DNA from: Glycine soja
Lineage: Eukaryota > Streptophyta > Magnoliopsida > Fabales > Fabaceae
Reading direction: 5' to 3'
Length of the DNA stretch: 64,000 nt
Assembly (NCBI RefSeq): GCF_004193775.1
Contig: NC_041010.1
Coordinates: 42,645,562 to 42,709,561, forward strand
The translations under genes were made by a program, and so were the position numbers. Each line of letters opens with the position of its first letter. The stretch's first letter is position 1. The notes under the pieces are model-generated. The model searched no databases. It saw only the letters and a program-made list of their open reading frames with translations, and had not been told where the DNA came from. This document shows, piece after piece, positions 47,973-59,646 of this stretch.

Positions 47973-49376
47973 CTAAGGCTGTTGGGAAATGGCAGTAGTA
48001 TCAGCAACAGACGACACAACGAAAACTCTCCTGGCAGGAGGACGAGTAGACTTTATCACATAAGATGAATTCCACTCCCCACCATCTTGAGCATAGTAAT
48101 CCATGGGATAATCTCCACCAAAATCTTCTCCTCCTCCCTTTGCATCCCCACAACAAGAGCCACTCTTGTTGCAACAAACCACCTCATTATTCTTCTCCCA
48201 CCACCCAGGTATCACTCCCAGCGCAATATCGGCCTCAAAAGGAGTAAGCACCGGTTTCACAAAAGCCTCCCCCCAGTCGATGGACAACCTAGGACACGCA
48301 ATCTGAATCCAAGCATCGATAGAATCCTCAAAGAGAGCAATCCTGGCAGGACTCATCTCCGACATCAAAACCACAGTATAATCAAAGCCTCTATCCCTCA
48401 TCATCTTCTCCAACCTCTCCAAAATCCTTGGATTCCCTTGCCTCCCCAGCGTCCCCAAAACCAGACCCCAACTCCGAGCCTCCTCCCTGGCTTTAAAAAT
48501 CGCATTTTTCCTGGACCTCTTCATACCCAAATGATCATATTCCTCCAGAAACAACTTCCCCATGTAAGGGTCATACCTGAATGCCCTAATCCCCGGATTC
48601 GCAATCATGAACGCCTCCAAGTGAAACCTTCCATCCGCCACAAAAACCAAAACACTACTCTCACCATCATCACCGAGCAATTTCGACGATACCTTGGGCG
48701 CAGTGCAACCCAGAACCTCGCCTGCGGAGAGCGGCTTGGACTGAGGAATCAAAACCCTAAACCCTAGTTCCTCCAATTGGGGCTTGGCGGTGCGAATTGC
48801 GGAGGCGAATTGAATGGTTCCGGCGATGACGAGCGTTTTGGCTTTGTGGAGGTTTAAGATGAGGGTATCGACGAAGTGGGGGACGTCGATTTTGATGTCG
48901 ACGAAGATGTAGAGGCAGGGGATTGTGGTGGAGTCGATGGGGACGAGGCAGCTGTGGCCGTAGTGGATGAGAAGGTCGGCGCCGAGGGCGGAGGCAGCGA
49001 GGTCGTCGACGCAGCAAGCGCCGTAGGTAACGTCGCCGAGGACGTAGCAGTGGGTGACGGCGGCGAAGGAGGTGAGGATGTCGGAGAGGGGGAGCGAGTA
49101 CATGAGGAGGCCCTCAGGGAACTGGAGTGCCACGCGCTTTGCTCCGCTGGAGAGTACACGCCAAACGCACTTGTGGACCTCGAAGTTGTAGTTCGAAGGG
49201 AGCACGGAGATTGCGGCGTTCAGAACAGGATCGTTAAGGATTGACTCCGGGATTTGGTTTTTCACGAAACGCTTTGGCTTTGGCTTTGGCCTATTGTTGT
49301 TGTTGTTGTCGTCGTTGTCGGGTTGTTTATGAGGGGGAAGGACCAGAACGTTCTCTGCTTCAGCTGGCTTCTCCAT
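47973..49376 (-). CDS. DPH1: Diphthamide synthesis subunit DPH1, 467 aa
   Basis: Subunit of the radical enzyme that starts diphthamide formation by transferring the 3-amino-3-carboxypropyl group of S-adenosylmethionine to a histidine of translation elongation factor 2 in the cytosol; it acts with DPH2. Residues 1-40 are a low-complexity tail with an Asn run. The core shows RVALQFPEGLL (81-91), GDVTYGACCVDD (114-125), HYGHSCL (138-144), LGCTAP (222-227), RYDPY and QIACPRLSIDWG (358-369). Cys121, Cys224 and Cys361 match the three cysteines that bind the 4Fe-4S cluster. The whole gene is one exon with full family length. The C-terminal 70 residues contain extra Cys (CCNKSGSCC, 401-409) of unknown use. 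The start at 49376 is the first ATG and gives the expected N-terminus. Confidence 0.95.
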   Translation of the reverse strand: MEKPAEAENVLVLPPHKQPDNDDNNNNNRPKPKPKRFVKNQIPESILNDPVLNAAISVLPSNYNFEVHKCVWRVLSSGAKRVALQFPEGLLMYSLPLSDILTSFAAVTHCYVLGDVTYGACCVDDLAASALGADLLIHYGHSCLVPIDSTTIPCLYIFVDIKIDVPHFVDTLILNLHKAKTLVIAGTIQFASAIRTAKPQLEELGFRVLIPQSKPLSAGEVLGCTAPKVSSKLLGDDGESSVLVFVADGRFHLEAFMIANPGIRAFRYDPYMGKLFLEEYDHLGMKRSRKNAIFKAREEARSWGLVLGTLGRQGNPRILERLEKMMRDRGFDYTVVLMSEMSPARIALFEDSIDAWIQIACPRLSIDWGEAFVKPVLTPFEADIALGVIPGWWEKNNEVVCCNKSGSCCGDAKGGGEDFGGDYPMDYYAQDGGEWNSSYVIKSTRPPARRVFVVSSVADTTAISQQP

Positions 49377-49729
49377 AGCAAACCCTTTTCTCTTCTCTTC
49401 TATGCTACTGACTTCCTTTCAACCGCCGCTGTTGTTGGGTTTATGAGGGGGAACAACACTTGCTTCCTGTCTAACTTGTTGGAAATCCTCTGTCATCGTG
49501 TTGAATTCTCATGCATAACATATTTAATATCTCTTGAAAGAGAAATTTGATTTATTTTTATTTTAAAAAGCAAAATTAGGTTATTTAGTTTGGATTTTTT
49601 TTAAATAGATCAAAGTAAATTAATAGATTTTTTTTATCCAATCCATTTATTTTGTCACCATTAATTATAGGGTGCTCTTCTCCCTAACCAACACTAATGC
49701 TGTTTGTACAGGCAAGCTATGCTGTTTGT

Positions 49730-50270
49730 ACTAATGCTTTTGGAAATGCTCATCAAGCACATTAAATCCATTGTACTAATGCTGTTTGAATATGCTCAGG
49801 CAAGCGATACAACATTTTTATGGCTTTGTTTGGAGGAGTCCTTCCTCGTGCTTTTCATGAATGAATTAGTTGCAAAAATGTGGAGGTTGTGAAGAGATTT
49901 TTAAAAATTCGCTTGTTATTCAGCTGAACTTTATTTGAGGAAACTGCAAATTCCCATTCGAGTAGCGCATAGAAGCACAACACTGATCAGTTTTAACTTT
50001 TAAACATAGTATTTGGCAAGCTAGTACTATTGTCCACAAACAAATGTGGAGAAAGCTAACGACTATACAACACAGGTGAAAGTGAAACATTTTATACTGA
50101 ACAGCTACAATTGAACGGTCAACAATACCAAATCAACATAGACTTGAAACTCGAGTTTAAAGGTCAAATTTGGGGTGATATGTAGATGAAATATCTCACT
50201 CTTTGAACCATATAAATTATGGAAACCAAACATGACGTAATTTGTTGTGTAATATATTCTTAAAACCTGA
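49730..50270 (+). repeat. Direct-repeat copy A', upstream of DPH1
   Basis: Second copy of the repeat described at 45845-46575, same orientation, so DPH1 is bracketed by the pair. No open frame is shared between the copies. Confidence 0.6.
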
Positions 50271-50936
50271 ATTGGTACAAAACAGGAAATGGAAATGAAA
50301 GAAAAAGGGAGAAAAAGAATAGAGAGAACGAACACAACCAAACACAATTCAGGTTTTGTGATTTGTTCGAACTGGCGGGACTTCATTATCCCCTCCTTCC
50401 TCTCATTTCTAACTCTCTAGAACCCTTGCGTCAGTTACAGTCATGAGTTCTGCAACTCATTCCTTTATATATATGCGACTCTATATGGAACTAAGAGAGA
50501 TGCTAAGGATGAGGAAACCCTTGGGAATTGATTTTATATTTGGTGGGTCCAACATAACTATTTCCATCTCCCTTCCTATTTCAGCTCTAACCAAACACAT
50601 GAAATGCATCATGTACTCCTTTCAATTTAAGAATAAAATGGAAATTTCATAATTCATAATTCATAATTAAGAAGCAAATGTTGCAACCAAGACATAGCAG
50701 GCAATTTGATATATAAACATGGAACTCAAAAGAAGACATGGTATTCATTATTTAAACAAGGCAAAATCTTGAACATTTTCAGCGCACTAAACTCGATGCT
50801 CCAAGATTATCCAAAGCTTAAACCAGAGAAGAAAAAAAAAATGGGAGAAAACATGATACAGTTCCTTGTAATGAATTATTTCAGTATTCTACTCCATCAA
50901 TGGACAGATAATAACACCGGGGATCTCTCATTGCTT

Positions 50937-52236
50937 TCAATGATGAGCCTTCTCCTGAGCTTTTTGATGAGATTTGGCTTTTGCCTGAAAGTAAAACAAA
51001 CATGATAAGAGAATTAAAAACCAATGCTTACACAGCAAAAAGCAACGAAATTCTACAAAGTGCACTACAACATTAAGATATGTAGAAGCAAGGTAAAGCA
51101 TCCCAAATTTCCTACATAATCAAGAAATAACAAACAAATGTTAAAATGGGAGCCATTCGGCACTATCAGACTATGAAACCAACGCATTAAAAACATAACA
51201 CATGGCACATTGGCACAGCACAACAATGCATGCCATTTAATTAAACAGAGATTACAAAATTATGTATAACAAAATTCAGAACAGATTTAAACCATCAAAG
51301 CTTTAGTATATAGCACACGTTATATAAGCATTTTTTTTTCCCAACATCAGGGGACTATTTAACACTCATTTTAAAGTCGTTATGAAAATATCGGTAAACC
51401 ACTCAACAACAAATTGACCTGGCAAAAGGGCTTCTAATCTATGAAGCACGGACACCCCAGCCCTTTGCTGTGTCTGGGTGTTCGACACGCACCCGCACCC
51501 GACACCGACACCCGGTACGACAGGTGTCCATGTGTCCGGCGTCCGTGTCGTGTCCGGCGTCCGTGCTTCATAGCTTCTAATTCAAGCTAAGGCTGTAGAT
51601 ATAGCCTAAAAGTAGAATCAGTCACGAAAGGATCGGCAAGCTGAGGCTTTGATTAACCAATCCAACTACAATAAATTTGTGTTCATCAGTCAAAGAATCA
51701 AAATCCGTAAAACATAATCCACACTACGTTGACGGAGTGAGAACCCGAATGAAAAGAAGGTTATCAATCTAGTTGTAGGATAGGTAGCGAAACCCCCCAA
51801 GAAAAGAAAGCAGTGCTAAAATCATTTCGACAATCAAAATTGAGCACCATTGCACCTAAAAACTGATTCACCCAACTCAACATGAATGTAGTGATAATTA
51901 AGGCGTGAACAGCAGCAATTCAGATCAACATTGATTTATTAATATTTTCTATAAAAAAAAACCCATCTAGATCGTTAAATTACAAGTCAGAAAAGGGAGT
52001 CAAAGATCGTATGAATAAATAAAAAAAGAGGGATTGGTTATATACAGTACCTTGAGGTACTTGAGCTTAATGGTTCCATAAACAAGGCCAAAGGAGAAAG
52101 CGGAAGCTCGAGCGACCTGTGAATGAATGGTGTGAGTACCTCGAGAAAAAAGAAAGAAAGAAACGAGAAAGGGTAATTGGGAGCGTACCAAAGCGAGGGT
52201 GCTGGTACCAGAATAAGGTCCCGGTGGTGGTGCCAT
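50937..52236 (-). CDS. Mitochondrial ATP synthase subunit e-like protein, 53 aa, three exons
   Basis: Exons on the minus strand: 52236-52189 (MAPPPGPYSGTSTLAL), 52116-52051 (VARASAFSFGLVYGTIKLKY...) and 50984-50937 (AKAKSHQKAQEKAHH, then TGA). Introns of 72 and 1066 bp have GT-AG borders and all junctions fall between codons. The assembled 53 residues match, from memory, the small plant proteins annotated as ATP synthase F0 subunit e (At5g15320 and At3g01130), which have the same length. Subunit e is a single-span inner-membrane protein that helps dimerise ATP synthase; the segment ASAFSFGLVYGTIKL is the expected helix, with a basic, His-ending tail. Site II and telo-box motifs upstream fit a nuclear gene for a mitochondrial protein. 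A small MULE-type insertion sits in intron 2. Confidence 0.88.
51430..51581. mobile_element. 133-bp GC-rich MULE-type MITE in an intron
   Basis: Element 51440-51572 with inverted ends tatgaagcacggac (51440-51453) and gtccgtgcttcata (51559-51572), extending to 17 bp with one mismatch. The 9-mer gcttctaat flanks both sides (51430-51438 and 51573-51581). The interior is GC-rich, unlike the surrounding intron, and contains repeats of a gtgtccggcgtccgtg motif. Confidence 0.75.
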
Positions 52237-52326
52237 TACGAGCGAGAGTAGTTGTCGGCGCAGGAAGAGAGGAAGGGAGGAAAAAATGGACGAACAAAAC
52301 GGTGTGCTTCACAATTGTCGATTATC

Positions 52327-52427
52327 GAACCCTAGCCAGCAAGGTGGGACCGCAGTGAGAGGGTGACTCGCTAACTGCATGCACTCTGTAGTTTAATAGA
52401 TTGATACTGAAGCCCAATAGGCCCACA
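52327..52427 (-). promoter_or_regulatory. Telo-box and site II motifs of the ATP synthase subunit gene
   Basis: aaccctag at 52328-52335, and on the minus strand TGGGCC and TGGGCT within 52409-52427, about 90-190 bp upstream of the ATG. Paired site II motifs are frequent in plant nuclear genes for respiratory-chain proteins (established knowledge). Confidence 0.45.
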
Positions 52428-55400
52428 AACACTGTCATTTGGATACAGGATTGAGATTTGTTCCCTAGAAGAAAAATTTTATTATCAAAGAAATTTAAAC
52501 CCAAAAAGAATCCCAGTAATTTTATTATCTTCATCAGAAGTAATCATGTTCGAGTGGAACAGGACTTTTATGGACAACAAAAAATATTTTTCAAATATTT
52601 AATACAATTACATATTCAGAATTCTAACTTGAAAACCTGTAATTAAACTGAAACAATCAAATGTTAGTTGATCCGCGAGTTTTGTAGTTAGTTTTAAGGA
52701 AATAATAATGGCATACATTAATCTCTAATTGTATATGCAGGATACTTTGCAGGCTTTGAGTGACCGAACTAATCATGAGTTTAAATTTTTATTTTTATCT
52801 TGACAAAATCATAAGAGTTTAAATATGCATATATTGTTACAACTTATAATAAAGATTTATGCCTTCTTAATTAATTCAAAATTATTACAGTTGTGATGGT
52901 ATTTATTAATTAATTATTATAAATGTTAGGAAATTTGTTACATATCTGTCAAGAAAAAAACATATTGCATGTTTACATATAAGGCCTTGAAAGCGTAAAG
53001 CCCAAAACTCTAGACCAATAACCAGGTCGATTGGCCCTTAATAATGACATGCCTGCCATATAAGGTTGTTAGAGTCTTTGTTTTTCAGTTTGAAATTTTC
53101 ATATAGGTAAAAGTAGGTTTATTGAACTTTTATTTAAATAAATCACGATGTAGGGGCTTTTCTAACTTAAATAAAAGCTCATACTTCATCATGTTTACCT
53201 ATTTTGCATTCTCAAAGCTCAAAAGTGCTTATTCATTATTTTAGTTTGTGGGTCCAGTCTACAACCTTATCCAACTTGAAAACGAGTTTCAATTTCACAA
53301 TTCTGTATCTCTTCCAATCCGCTTTGTTGATTCCTTTCCCTCTTGTCTCACGATATGTACAAGGAGAAAGTTGACGTAGATTGTATTATGGAGTTCAGCG
53401 TTTAAATATATTTTAAAGGCCAATATTTTCCTTGCATTGATTTGGCTTATCCTTTTGCTTTGTCATTGCAGACAGCATTGTTGATTTCGCCGAAAGCTAC
53501 AAAGTATATAATTGTTGTTAATACAACATTCTGCATTGATAAAAATATATTTAAAGGAAAAGGAAAAGAAAAAGAACAATTTAGGATAAGTAATGATCAT
53601 GGGTGTGGGTGTGGGTGTGGTATTATACTATATTTTTTCTTGTCTAGACGCGGTTGCGCTCCACCTTCTGCGTTATCTTGGCGAGTGGCCACATTTAGGG
53701 ACAAAATCCATTTTTTTTTCCCGTATGAGCAATTATAGGGCAATAAGAAACTATTTGAAGCAAAAACAAAAATCTTCGCCAGCTTGAAATTATTCAATCT
53801 TCATCTAATCCCAGTGTCTCTCAATTATAGTATTTTATTTTTTCGGATTAATTCTTTTGTTTCTTGGTATCGTAATTAAAGGGATAACTAGCTATTCAGT
53901 TACAATTCTTTCATAAGCCAAAAAAAACTATTCGTGTCTTCACTTGCTCTTATCTGTGACCGAAGAGCGAAGAGGAAGGTATCAGATTTACATAAGAATA
54001 AATTATAGTGTTACTTGACGCAACGGAATCTCAAGTCTTATCTCTCGTAAGTTGGAAATAAATATTAAAAAAACATGGAGAGGGAGAGAGAAAGAGAAGT
54101 GGCCCAAAGTGATCCAAAATCAATTTCAATAAATTCTCAACTCAAGCAAAAAAGATGTTCAGTTCACACTCAACTTAGCCAAGAAAAGTGTTAGCGACCC
54201 CCTAAAGCGAGAACTTTGATACAAATTACAAAATTATTAGTCACTTTCATCAACAAGGAGATTCCAAACATTGACATTGTTTTTTTATTCAAAGTATCAG
54301 TGCTGGCATGTTTGGTTTCTTATATGAAATTTGGTTATTTTTTCACATTTATTAAGTACTTGTCTGATATAGGACATAGAAAATTAAGTCAATAGGGAAG
54401 TTCTTCTTTATAATTTCACCTTTTTTTTTAATTGACGTGAAAATATAAAATATGTGATACAAATGAGAATTCAAACACGCTATAAAAACATAATAGTTAT
54501 AATTTCTATATTCTAAATGTAATTTCTTAATTACCCTTTTCAACGACTTTGCAAACATACATTAAGAGGAGTTTCATATATTAGCCTTTAAGATTTACAG
54601 CTACGGAGCCATAAAACTGAGATTCATGCAGTATTGTTTTAATTATACAATTATTTTAATTTAAAATAAGAATAATTATCTTCTCTTTTCATAATATTTT
54701 TTTTTCTTTCTTTCAATTTTACACATATGCAAACAAATGAAAATAAATTATTCTATATCATTTTTTTCTAATTCTATCAATCCAAACAACAAAAATTTTA
54801 CCAAAAACTCACTTCAATTAATATTCCTCTTTATAATTATTTTCTCTCAATTTCACTTTCTATTCAAACAAAATGTTAGTATGAGATAGAAGAAAAGATG
54901 AAAAAAAAGAAATTAGAAGATATGGGAATAAATAATATATGTGAATATTATTAATTTCTGTAGATTAGATAAAGCCCAATTTATTCAATGATCTATATAT
55001 ATTCAAAATTAAACACTAGATTAACTCAAAATTAAAAGTGTTGGTTGAGTTGAACATTAAGAACAGGAGCTAGAGCCTTAATATATACTTATGAGCAATG
55101 AATCATACATGGTCAAAGTGAAAAGTTTGTTGCTACATCAAAATATAATATTATTATTACTCATGAGTGGTGGCCTTGGGTTTTGTAGGGAAGAATTCAA
55201 TTCATCTTAAACTCATTAAAATATCTCGAACGTCACTATAATAAGTAAATACTATATTTTAAGGAAATAATCATCCTTAATCTTATTCTCTCTCTCCCTC
55301 ACACACACGTAGCAACCCTCCCCACTATCCAGTTCTCATTCACCAAGTCTCTATCCTTCCCTTTAAAAAAGTTGTCAAGCTTGTCCACGTCTAGGCAACA

Positions 55401-56129
55401 TTTTGTCCCCGTTCATATCCAGTGACCACCACATCGATCAAAACTCAAAAGCTTGCCTGCACCATATGTTGTAAGGCTTGTGTATGTTAATCACCGCATC
55501 GAATATCGCATTCTTCATACCAAAGCTCGCAGTGCCTAACAAATACCACATTGCAATTCAACGATATTCCCACTGTCTTAGATATGATATTTGTTTCTTC
55601 CCTCTTCAACTGATCGATGCATATGGCTTCAGGAATTAGGATTAGGAAGATTTGAATAACTTAGTATATATAGTCTTTGTGTACCAATTTATATCTAGGT
55701 TCATTGTCTGCATTTCAACTAAATAAATCATGAGATTAATTAATGATTTTTTAATAAAAAGTATAAAATTTAACTAATTAAAGGAAACGACTAACATCAT
55801 TTTAATCATAATTATAAAATATAATAAATATTTAATTTTGATTTCGGTTCAGTTTGATAACTTTTGAATGGTTCAGTTTTTCTTTTTTTTTCTTTTTATA
55901 AAAGATTTAGGCTTCTAGAGATAACAAATACGTCAGCAAACGAGTTATAGATCAAATTGATTGGTCAATTTTTAGAACTATTAAATATATTTTTTACAGT
56001 CTATTAAATAAGTATACTTGAATACAAATATTAAAGTAAAAATTATATATATAGTATTAAATATTAATTACTTCTTAATATAATATAATATAATACAATA
56101 TATTAAGCAAAGAAAAAGAAAATATTCCT

Positions 56130-56130
56130 T

Positions 56131-56158
<28 letters not shown>
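56130..56158. repeat. TA microsatellite
   Basis: About 14 uninterrupted TA units. Confidence 0.9.
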
Positions 56159-56161
<3 letters not shown>

Positions 56162-56635
56162 TTTTTTACACTCCTATATTCAATCAAATTTAGCACGTGT
56201 ATTATACAGAATGAGTAATTATTCTTACAATTAAAATTTATAATAAAATATTTTAAATTTATAAATTATAATAAATAAATAGTATATAAATTATATTTTA
56301 GATATATGATAGTAATATGCTGTGATATACTGTTATTTTTAATTTTGATAATTTCTTTAAAAATATATTTAAATTTAAGTTAGATCTAAAAATATTAAAA
56401 ATAATAAATTAAAAGAGATAAAAACTTAAATTATATCGTTTAGTTAATATTAAAAATAGAAAAGATATATAATACCCATGTTAAGAATATATTTGAATTT
56501 TAAAAAATATAAATATTTACTTATAGCTTATTATATACTTAACATGATAAATTTATCATATCTTATAAACACAAAAGCAACAAATTATAAGATAATTATT
56601 CTATCTATCGTATTCTAATAGATTTAAACGTAAAC

Positions 56636-56638
<3 letters not shown>

Positions 56639-56670
<32 letters not shown>
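56639..56670. repeat. TA microsatellite
   Basis: About 16 TA units, 160 bp upstream of the amidotransferase start codon. Confidence 0.9.
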
Positions 56671-56673
<3 letters not shown>

Positions 56674-56829
56674 TTAGTTATAATTTATCATTATTAATAT
56701 CTTTAGTTATAATTTATCTCTTATCTCTTTCACTTTTCTTTCTATTTGATTGATTATTGCTGCAATTAACTTAAACCTCACCATTCTCTCTCTTGCTAAT
56801 TTCCTCAGAGCCCAAACTCCTCCGTGATA

Positions 56830-58365
56830 ATGGCCTTAGCAGTAGCAGCACCCACTCTATCATCTTTCCTTTCCAAACCGTCTTCACTCCTTTTCTACAC
56901 TCACCCTTTCCCCAAAACCCCCACTCTCCCTCTCCAGCTCGTTTTCTCCAAAAACCCGATTTCCGATACTGTGGGAAGCTACGACGATGATAAGCCGCGC
57001 GAGGAATGCGGCGTGGTTGGCATATACGGTGACCCGGAGGCCTCGCGGCTCTGCTACCTTGCCCTGCATGCGCTCCAGCATCGCGGCCAAGAAGGCGCCG
57101 GAATCGTAACCGTCCACAACAATGTCCTCCAACCACCCATCACTGGCATGGGCCTGGTCTCCGAAGTTTTCAACCAATCAAAGCTTGACCAGCTCCCTGG
57201 CAACCTCGCCATCGGCCACGTCCGCTACTCCACCGCCGGCCAGTCCATGCTCAAAAACGTCCAGCCCTTCGTCGCCGGCTACCGCTTCGGCTCCGTCGGC
57301 CTGGCCCACAACGGCAACCTCGTCAACTATAAGACTCTCCGAACCAACCTCGAGGACAGCGGCTCCATCTTCAACACCTCCTCCGACACCGAGGTTGTCC
57401 TCCACCTCATCGCCACCTCCAAACACGGACCCTTCATTCTGCGAGTTGTTGACGCCTGTGAAAAGCTAAAAGGGGCTTATTCTTTTGTCTTCGTCACCGA
57501 GGACAAACTTGTCGCCGTGCGCGACCCTTTCGGGTTCAGGCCTTTGGTTATGGGAAGGAGGAGAAGCAACGGTGCCGTAGTTTTCACTTCTGAAACTTGT
57601 GCTCTTGACCTAATTGAAGCGACTTATGAGAGGGAGGTTTACCCTGGTGAGGTTATCGTGGTGGATAAAAACGGTATTCAGAGTATGCAGCTCATGTCGT
57701 CTTCTCATCCGAAACAACAGTGCATATTTGAACATGTTTACTTTTCGCGGCCGAATTCAGTTGTCTTTGGGAGGTCTGTGTATGAGACTCGTAGAAAATT
57801 CGGGGAGATTTTGGCTACTGAGAGTCCCGTGGAAGAGTGTGATGTTGTGATTGCTGTGCCTGATTCTGGTGTTGTGTCAGCGATTGGTTTTGCTGCAAAA
57901 GCTGGAGTTCCCTACGAGGTGGGTTTGATTAGGTCACAAAATGTGGCGAGGACTTTCATTGCCCCATCACAGGAGATTAGGGACATTGGTGTGAAGCTGA
58001 AGCTATGGCCAGTTCGTGCAGTGCTAGAAGGTAAAAGTGTTACGGTTGTGGATGATTCCATTGTGAGAGGAACAACCTCGTCCAAGATTGTTAGGTTGTT
58101 GAGAGAGGCAGGTGCTAAGGAAGTTCACATGAGGATTGCGAGTCCTCCCATAATTGCTTCCTGTTATTATGGAGTGGATACTCCCAATTCTCAAGAGCTC
58201 ATATCGAGTAAGATGAGTGTGGAGGAGATAAGAGACTTTATTGGGGCGGATTCACTTGCCTTTTTGTCCTTTGATAGCTTGAAGACCTTGTTGGGAACTC
58301 AGAGTCCCAATTTTTGTTATGCTTGTTTCTCTGGGAATTACCCTCTGGATCCTAGTGAGACTTAA
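56830..58365 (+). CDS. Amidophosphoribosyltransferase copy 1, 511 aa (diverging)
   Basis: First committed enzyme of purine synthesis: PRPP plus glutamine gives 5-phosphoribosylamine, in plastids. Start at the ATG 56830. Residues 1 to about 55 are a Ser/Pro-rich transit peptide. Cys60 (REECGVVG) is the glutaminase nucleophile, exposed after processing. The PRPP loop is VVDDSIVRGTTS at about 406-417. Cluster cysteines are 298, 445, 496 and 499 (CYAC). Intronless. Compared with the tandem copy at 59783 it has an extra Pro (QPPITG), an extra Arg (GRRRSNG), RSQNVARTFIAP where the family has RSHYVGRTFIEP, and WPVR for SPVR. The C-terminus stops at NYPLDPSET, 50 residues early, after an apparent 1-base insertion near 58360. 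It looks expressed-capable but under weaker constraint. Confidence 0.93.
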   Translation: MALAVAAPTLSSFLSKPSSLLFYTHPFPKTPTLPLQLVFSKNPISDTVGSYDDDKPREECGVVGIYGDPEASRLCYLALHALQHRGQEGAGIVTVHNNVLQPPITGMGLVSEVFNQSKLDQLPGNLAIGHVRYSTAGQSMLKNVQPFVAGYRFGSVGLAHNGNLVNYKTLRTNLEDSGSIFNTSSDTEVVLHLIATSKHGPFILRVVDACEKLKGAYSFVFVTEDKLVAVRDPFGFRPLVMGRRRSNGAVVFTSETCALDLIEATYEREVYPGEVIVVDKNGIQSMQLMSSSHPKQQCIFEHVYFSRPNSVVFGRSVYETRRKFGEILATESPVEECDVVIAVPDSGVVSAIGFAAKAGVPYEVGLIRSQNVARTFIAPSQEIRDIGVKLKLWPVRAVLEGKSVTVVDDSIVRGTTSSKIVRLLREAGAKEVHMRIASPPIIASCYYGVDTPNSQELISSKMSVEEIRDFIGADSLAFLSFDSLKTLLGTQSPNFCYACFSGNYPLDPSET

Positions 58366-59646
58366 GCCACCCTTCAGTGGGCTGGGGACGGGAACTTACA
58401 ACAATCATTTATTCATATCGCTAATTAGAATACTTAATCAGCTGAAAATACTTACTAATAATCACCACTCAATTACTCATTTTCAATTTTATTTGTTAAA
58501 TTGTTCACCATTCATGCTACTGAATACGTTTTATAATGGATGATTTACTTACAGTTTATTTAGATTTTTCATTTCATAACTAATTAATTTTTTTGCAAGC
58601 ATTATAATTTGTTTATGATATATTGGTTAGGGATTAAAATACATCCAAGCAAGAAATCAAAAGTCATCACATACTGAGGTGTGAAACAATTGCGAATGAA
58701 GATTGCTATGGTGCAGAGAAAATCGCGATTGTAGATTGCTAGGATGTGAAGAAAAATACGAATGAAGATTGTTATGTTGCGACAGAAAAACGCGAATTGA
58801 AGATGTTTAACATGAAACTTTATTTTTATAGCATAATAGTAGTTTGTTTTATTCTTAGGTCAAAATTCACTTTTAATTAGTTGAATTACGTAGAAATAAT
58901 ATTAACATGCAAACATTACATGTTGATTCAGTAAAAAAAAATATTAATTTTATTTAAAATAAATGAATGTTATTATTGAAATATACCATTTTCTAATTAA
59001 GCATAAAATGTGTATGAAAGACTCAATCACCATGCAAATATCTCGTAACAGCTTCCGCAACAACAAATATATGACTTTTTTCTATGAAACTAGGTGATTT
59101 CGCAAATTTGTATATCAAACTAGGTAGTTTTAAAAATTATTTAGTATAAAATTCATTATTCTTAAAGTAAATTAAAAAATAGTTTTTTTTATGAGATGAA
59201 GATATATAATTCACATTGAAAAAAAATCCTACATGCTGGGTATCTATTTGAAAAATATGCATGAATTTTCTTGACACTCGCGGATATCTATGGGTATCTC
59301 AAAATTTAAAATAAAGAATGTTTTTCCATAGAAAAGGTTGTGGTTCGTGCTTCATGTCATGATTGAAGAAGGGAGGAACATAACATAACAAAAAGGGTGA
59401 GAGGCGTAATAAATTATAATTGGATGAGTGTGTAAACTTTTTTACACTTTTTCTCGTTTTTAATTAATGATTAAGAGTCATAATAAATGTGTTTATATTG
59501 ACTAATTTTTATCTCTTAAAAGTGATCTGACTTCCATTCCATTGGAGGAAGAGGCAAATTAAAAATTATTCTAAATACATTCACATGACCAGGCTTGTTT
59601 GAGACGGCGTAAATGCCTGCAATTTCCCATTAGAAGAAATCACTAC
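58366..59646. other. Spacer between the tandem amidotransferase genes
   Basis: AT-rich, no gene. A degenerate repeat of gcgaatgaagattg / gcgattgtagattg occurs three or four times at about 58690-58805. Confidence 0.6.

Larger units (their letters stand above)
52430..56760. other. Gene-poor spacer before the amidotransferase pair
   Basis: No gene recognised. Contains a gtgggt hexamer repeat near 53600, TA microsatellites at 56130-56158 and 56639-56670, and a 20-bp direct duplication (atctttagttataatttatc) just after the second one. Confidence 0.55.

Noticed and set aside
48087..49244. Plus-strand frames of 226 and 122 codons and other minus frames over DPH1
   Set aside because: Overlap the strongly supported DPH1 frame; residues are biased as expected for antisense or shifted frames.
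56824..56829. Upstream GTG as start of amidotransferase copy 1
   Set aside because: Plant nuclear genes start at ATG; the in-frame ATG at 56830 is six bases downstream and fits. For the same reason TTG codons upstream of 42269 and 59783 were rejected.
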